From assembly GCA_009667805.1 (NCBI GenBank), contig CM019075.1, positions 17,166,376-17,230,375 of the forward strand: a DNA stretch of 64,000 nucleotides, written 5' to 3'. The notes below the pieces were generated by a model. That model saw nothing but the letters and a program-made list of their open reading frames with translations, did no database searches and had not been told where the DNA came from. Shown here piece by piece: positions 59,840-64,000 of the stretch; positions within the stretch are counted from its first letter, which is position 1, and each line of letters begins with the position of its first letter. The translations under genes were made by a program, and so were the position numbers. Source of the stretch: Leptobrachium leishanense. Lineage: Eukaryota > Chordata > Amphibia > Anura > Megophryidae.

Positions 59840-60370
59840 GCAGGTAAAAGTACGGTCGGCTCGACCAGAAGAAGACGCAGTGGCAAGTAAAAGGACGGTC
59901 GGCTTGCCAAAAAGACAACGTGGCGGTGGGAAAAGGACGGTCGGCTCGCCAGAAGATGACGTAGTGGCAAGTAAAAAGGACGGTCGGCTCACCAGAAGAT
60001 GACGTGGCGGCGGGAAGAATACTGTCGGCTCGCCAGAAGATGACGTGGCGGCGGGAAGAATACCGTCGGCTCGCCAGAAGATGACGTGGCGGCGGGAAGA
60101 ATATCGTCGGCTCGCCAGAAGATGACGTGGCGGCGGGAAGAATATCGTCGGCTCGCCAGAAGATGACGTGGCGGCGGGAAGAATATCGTCGGCTCGCCAG
60201 AAGATGACGTGGCGGCGGAAGAATATCGTCGGCTCGCCAGAAGATGACGTGGCGGCGGGAAGAATATCGTCGGCTCGCCAGAAGATGACGTGGCGGCGGG
60301 AAGAATATCGTCGGCTTGCCAGAAGATGACGTGGCGGCGGGAAGAATATCGTCGGCTCGCCAGAAGATGA
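59840..60370. repeat. 41-bp minisatellite, about 13 units
   Basis: Unit tcggctcgccagaagatgac followed by gtggcggcgggaagaatatcg, 41 bp. The left edge (59840-59990) is more diverged and variable in length; units from 60000 on are nearly identical, with cg/ct changes before tcggctcg. It merges into the 42-bp array to the right. Confidence 0.94.
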
Positions 60371-61625
60371 AAGGACAGCCGGCTCGGCCAAAAGACGACA
60401 TAGCAGGAGGGAAAGGGCGGTCGGCTCGGCCAGAAGACGACGTGGCAGCGGGGAAAGGACGGTCGGCTCGGCCAGCAGACGACGTGGCAGCGGGGAAAGG
60501 ACGGTCGGCTCGGCCAGAAGACGACGTGGCAGCGGGGAAAGGACGGTCGGCTCGGCCAGAAGACGACGTGGCAGCGGGGAAAGGACGGTCGGCTCGGCCA
60601 GAAGACGACGTGGCAGCGGGGAAAGGACGGTCGGCTCGGCCAGAAGACGACGTGGCAGCGGGGAAAGGACGGTCGGCTCGGCCAGAAGACGACGTGGCAG
60701 CGGGGAAAGGACGGTCGGCTCGGCCAGAAGACGACGTGGCAGCGGGGAAAGGACGGTCGGCTCGGCCAGAAGACGACGTGGCAGCGGGGAAAGGACGGTC
60801 GGCTCGGCCAGAAGACGACGTGGCAGCGGGGAAAGGACGGTCGGCTCGGCCAGAAGACGACGAGGCGGCGGGGAAAGGACGGTCGGCTCGGCCAGAAGAC
60901 GACGAGGCGGCGGGGAAAGGACGGTCGGCTCGGCCAGAAGACGACGAGGCGGCGGGGAAAGGACGGTCGGCTCGGCCAGAAGACGACGAGGCGGCGGGGA
61001 AAGGACGGTCGGCTCGGCCAGAGACGACGAGGCGGCGGGGAAGGACGGTCGGCTCGGCCAGAAGACGACGAGGCGGCGGGGAAAGGACGGTCGGGTCGGC
61101 CAGAAGACGACGAGGCGGCGGGGAAAGGACGGTCGGCTCGGCCAGAAGACGACGAGGCGGCGGGGAAAGGACGGTCGGCTCGGCCAGAAGACGACGAGGC
61201 GGCGGGGAAAGGACGGTCGGCTCGGCCAGAAGACGACGAGGCGGCGGGGAAAGGACGGTCGGCTCGGCCAGAAGACGACGAGGCGGCGGGGAAAGGACGG
61301 TCGGCTCGGCCAGAAGACGACGAGGCGGTGGCGAAAGGACGGTCGGCTCGGCCAGAAGATGACGAGGCAGTGGGGAAAGGACGGTCGGCGGAGAAAAAGG
61401 ACGATGGGCGGTCGGCTCGCTAGAAGACAATGTGGAGGCGGGTACAAGGACGTAGACTCACCAGAAAACAACTTGGCGGCAGGTACAAGGATAGTTGGCT
61501 CTCCAGAAGACGACGCAATGGGTAAAATGACAGTTGGCTCGCCAGAAGACAATGAAACTGTAGGTAAAAGGACATTCAGCTCACCAGAACATGACACGGT
61601 GGCAGGGAAAGGATGGTCGGCTCGC
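60371..61625. repeat. 42-bp CpG-rich minisatellite, about 25 units, open in several frames
   Basis: Unit tcggctcggccagaagacga then cgtggcagcggggaaaggacgg, 42 bp. Units at about 60420-60850 carry cgtggcagc; those at 60855-61360 carry cgaggcggc, so two variants are segregated. Units after 61370 are diverged. As 42 is a multiple of three and the unit has no stops, reading frames of several hundred codons arise on both strands, coding 14-residue repeats. Single-base deletions at 61020-61040 switch frame without effect, which argues against protein selection. Confidence 0.95.
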
Positions 61626-63167
61626 TAGAACGGTAAAGGACACTTGGCTTGACGCATGTAAACATGGTAGTAGAAAAAGGGACAGACTGCTTTTAATATG
61701 AAGATAAGGGGATAGGAAAAGTATAATCATCTTCCCCTATGAAGGCACGGTGGAAGGTATCGGACAGTTGGCTTCCGATACGAAGGGTTGGTGATAGGTA
61801 AAGCACTGTCTGCTTGCTAGTGAAGGGCACATGGTCTTGGATAAAGGATAGTAGGCTGTTATTTTGTTATTAAAAATCCACACAGCATTAATAAACCCTA
61901 AAGAACCCCTAAAAATGTTCCAAAAGATGTACAAGACGTGTACTGAGCGTAAAACACCCGATGCCTACCACCAACAGCAATACCTTAACGACTTCCAGGA
62001 TGCAGCTTTGCTTATGTAAAAAATGGTCAGTTTCCATCTCGGAGGCCGTTAGATCTTTCTTCCTGTGGATTTCACAAAACTCCCATTTTTTCCTGTGGTT
62101 TTTAACTGGAAGATTCAAAGAAGATGGAAAAAAACCCAGTCTCCAATTAGCACTAATGCTGCTGGCATAACGGGAGCGTCTGCAGAGATTGTGATGCCCT
62201 CTAGAGAGGGGAAAAGAAAAAAAAGACAGCAGGCGAAGAGATCAAAGGGAATCAAAGATAAGAAGGGGTTACAGCCGGTACCTTTATTTTATGATATAAT
62301 GTATATGCCCATGAATCCAGAAATCACTATATCGGAGTGGAAGGACAGACGGAAAGCGAGCCGGTAAATATTTTTTTTTTTTAAATAAACTTCTCGAAAG
62401 GGGGCGGGCAAGCAGGAAAGAAACCCTGCCCGAAAGCATGATGGCAAGACGAGAACAAAGAGCCCGGAAAAGGGCAGGCAGAAAGAAAGAAAAGGGAATG
62501 CCCAGAAGAGGATGGACAGCCTGGAAGGGGGCAGGCATAAAAGCAAACAAGAGGATAACAAGATTCCAGTATCCCATGTAAATAACCCTTTAAACTTTAG
62601 GAGGGAGGAGGGGGATATATCTGATTGAGATGTGGAAAGGGGGGGGGGTGGTCTGCACACAGCCACACAATTCTTTTGCCAAGCCATACGGCACCTGCAA
62701 GGAACGTGCAACATGCAGGTATGGGATCTACCCCTGCGGTGGGTTTTTACGGAAAAAGAATGTCTGAGTCTTTGTTTAATAAACAGCGTAATAACTCAAT
62801 TTCAAAATACAAGCAGAATAAACAGAATTGAACATGAGGATTTTTCCAAATCCTGCGAGGCGTGCGAAGCCACAAGTACCCGAAAAAGCAATAACGAACA
62901 TAGACTGCGCCGCCATATCTCTAGCCGTCTCCACGTGAATCCAATCACTGCACCCAAAAATGATAGAATGTGAGGCGAGCGGATGCTTTGGATTACAGGC
63001 CGAGAGAACAAGCCAATCCCAAAGTGAAATGAGAGATGTGTTTTGGGACAGTACCCAAGGGGCGCTGACACGGAGACGGCTTCCTATGGGCCAGGAGCAT
63101 GGAAGGTTTGTAGGCCGCAGCCTCCTGGGGGCTGTCCACCTGTATTTTACTATTCTGTTATAGCCCA
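61626..63167. other. Intron 1 stretch, partly purine-rich
   Basis: 62200-62560 is strikingly A/G-rich (aaagaaaagggaatgcccag and similar). A G run lies at 62640-62648. No exon or known repeat was recognised. Confidence 0.35.
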
Positions 63168-63402
63168 AAGAAACCCCAACGACCCTCGCGCCCACACAAA
63201 CCCCAACGACGCTTGCGCACAAACCCCAAACTAAGCTGGCGCCCAAACAAACCAACGACACTGGCGCCCAAACAAACCAACGACGCTCCTGCCCAAACAA
63301 ACCAACGACGCTCCTGCCCAAACAAACCAACGACGCTCCTGCCCAAACAAACCAACGACGCTCCTGCCCAAACAAACCAACGATGCTCCTGCCCAAACTA
63401 AC
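63168..63402. repeat. 25-bp minisatellite, about nine units
   Basis: Unit caacgacgctcctgcccaaa followed by caaac, 25 bp. The first units carry ctcgcgccc or cttgcgc variants; the last five are nearly identical. It explains the long frames here. Confidence 0.93.
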
Positions 63403-63413
63403 TGTAGCACGGT

Positions 63414-64000
63414 GTTTAAATCCTTGTTGTGGCAGTACCTATTTTTGGCCACCGGAGGGAGACAAGCGAAATGTGAGACACTGAATTTTACATTGGGACT
63501 ACATTTCCCGGCATGCTTTGGGAACGGACACAGGAAGTGGGTGGAGCAGGGAGACTTACATCCTGAGCCTTGTGGAGAGAGCTGGCAGAGCGCGCCAGGG
63601 AGTGAGAGAGACAAGACACAGTGCTGCAGACAGTAACAGTGACCAGGCCGGAGCGTAAGTGCGGCCTAACAGAGGAACAGATCGGGTTATCAGTTATTCC
63701 CGAAGAAGACCCAGTGATCCACCAGATTACCCAAGCGGCTAGAGAGGAAGCGGAGGACCCTGAGTGAGGAGTACCGCAGATCGATCGGACCGGGAGAGCA
63801 GGCGGTAAGCTGGACAAGTCGAGGCCGGTGCAGAAAGCGGATCCAGAAGCAAGTAACCCCAGTCAATATCGAGCGGAGAGACGTCCTGGGTCAGCGGAGC
63901 CTCAAGTATCTGGCGGATGGGTGAGAGGCCTTCCAGGCCGTTGTAAAACTCAAGTAAAGCACGCTGCTGTTTGTTTCCAAAACCCACAGGGCCCCAACTT
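63414..64000 (+). mobile_element. LTR-like element, second copy, cut by window end
   Basis: From tgtagcacggtgtttaaatc the sequence follows the reverse complement of 51343-52436: gtacctatttttggccac, acattgggactacatttccc, gagcggagagacgtcctggg and cacagggccccaact. Identity looks moderate, so the two are separate old insertions. Whether an internal region with genes follows lies beyond the window. Confidence 0.75.

Noticed and set aside
59759..61597. Minus-strand frame of 612 codons and plus-strand frame of 348 codons
   Set aside because: Both are readings of the 41/42-bp minisatellite; they exist on both strands and in several frames, and frame-shifting deletions inside the array are tolerated.
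62776..63614. Trp/Val/Gly-rich minus-strand frames of 127-206 codons
   Set aside because: They read through the 25-bp minisatellite at 63168-63402 and lack any recognisable domain.
59000..64000. Exon 1 of slc24a4
   Set aside because: No frame with a signal peptide ending in the phase needed for exon 2 could be found; open frames here are minisatellite or LTR-like sequence.

Overview
The window is vertebrate nuclear DNA, most likely from a frog. A single protein-coding gene crosses almost all of it on the minus strand, and everything else recognised is transposon-derived or tandem-repeat DNA. The organism call rests on small exons in long introns, a CR1 LINE, an L2-like LINE tail, a decayed Tc1-type transposase, and very many short palindromic MITEs and non-autonomous hAT elements of a kind typical of anuran genomes. 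No bacterial-type genes, CRISPR arrays, rRNA or convincing tRNA genes were seen.

The gene is the orthologue of SLC24A4 (NCKX4), a K+-dependent Na+/Ca2+ exchanger. Twelve consecutive coding exons are present, numbered 2 to 13 by homology: 58897-58998, 30403-30479, 26828-26902, 23036-23120, 21091-21194, 20748-20822, 19522-19547, 16953-17006, 12444-12586, 9646-9818, 4574-4724 and 735-901. They total 1232 bp. All internal junctions have AG/GT splice sites and matching codon phases, with no stop codon. Together they encode the end of the extracellular N-terminus, the alpha-1 ion-binding repeat, the first membrane bundle, the cytoplasmic loop and the start of the second membrane bundle. The start codon exon and the exons carrying the alpha-2 repeat and C-terminus were not found and should lie outside the window.

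Introns 12 to 3 (about 1-30 kb) hold many small palindromic MITEs, several nested in one another, a decayed Tc1 transposase, a 31-bp G-rich minisatellite immediately downstream of exon 9 in the gene's sense direction (15.7-16.7 kb), and a perfect 86-bp-arm hairpin (27.5 kb). Intron 2 (30-59 kb) contains two hAT-like elements with exact target duplications (31.8 and 55.2 kb), a nearly complete but dead CR1 LINE (34.6-39.3 kb) with another hAT-like element inside it, a head-to-head satellite (43 kb), a long GT microsatellite, a cluster of end-to-end palindromic MITEs (46 kb), and a 390-bp-arm foldback split by an LTR-like element (51.3-53.2 kb). Intron 1 (59-64 kb) contains a 41/42-bp CpG-rich minisatellite, a 25-bp minisatellite and a second copy of the LTR-like element cut by the window end.

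No new gene system was found. The most unusual features are the two large foldbacks, a recurring TTTCG-hairpin-TCATCAGG module, and two minisatellites that are open in several reading frames without being genes.
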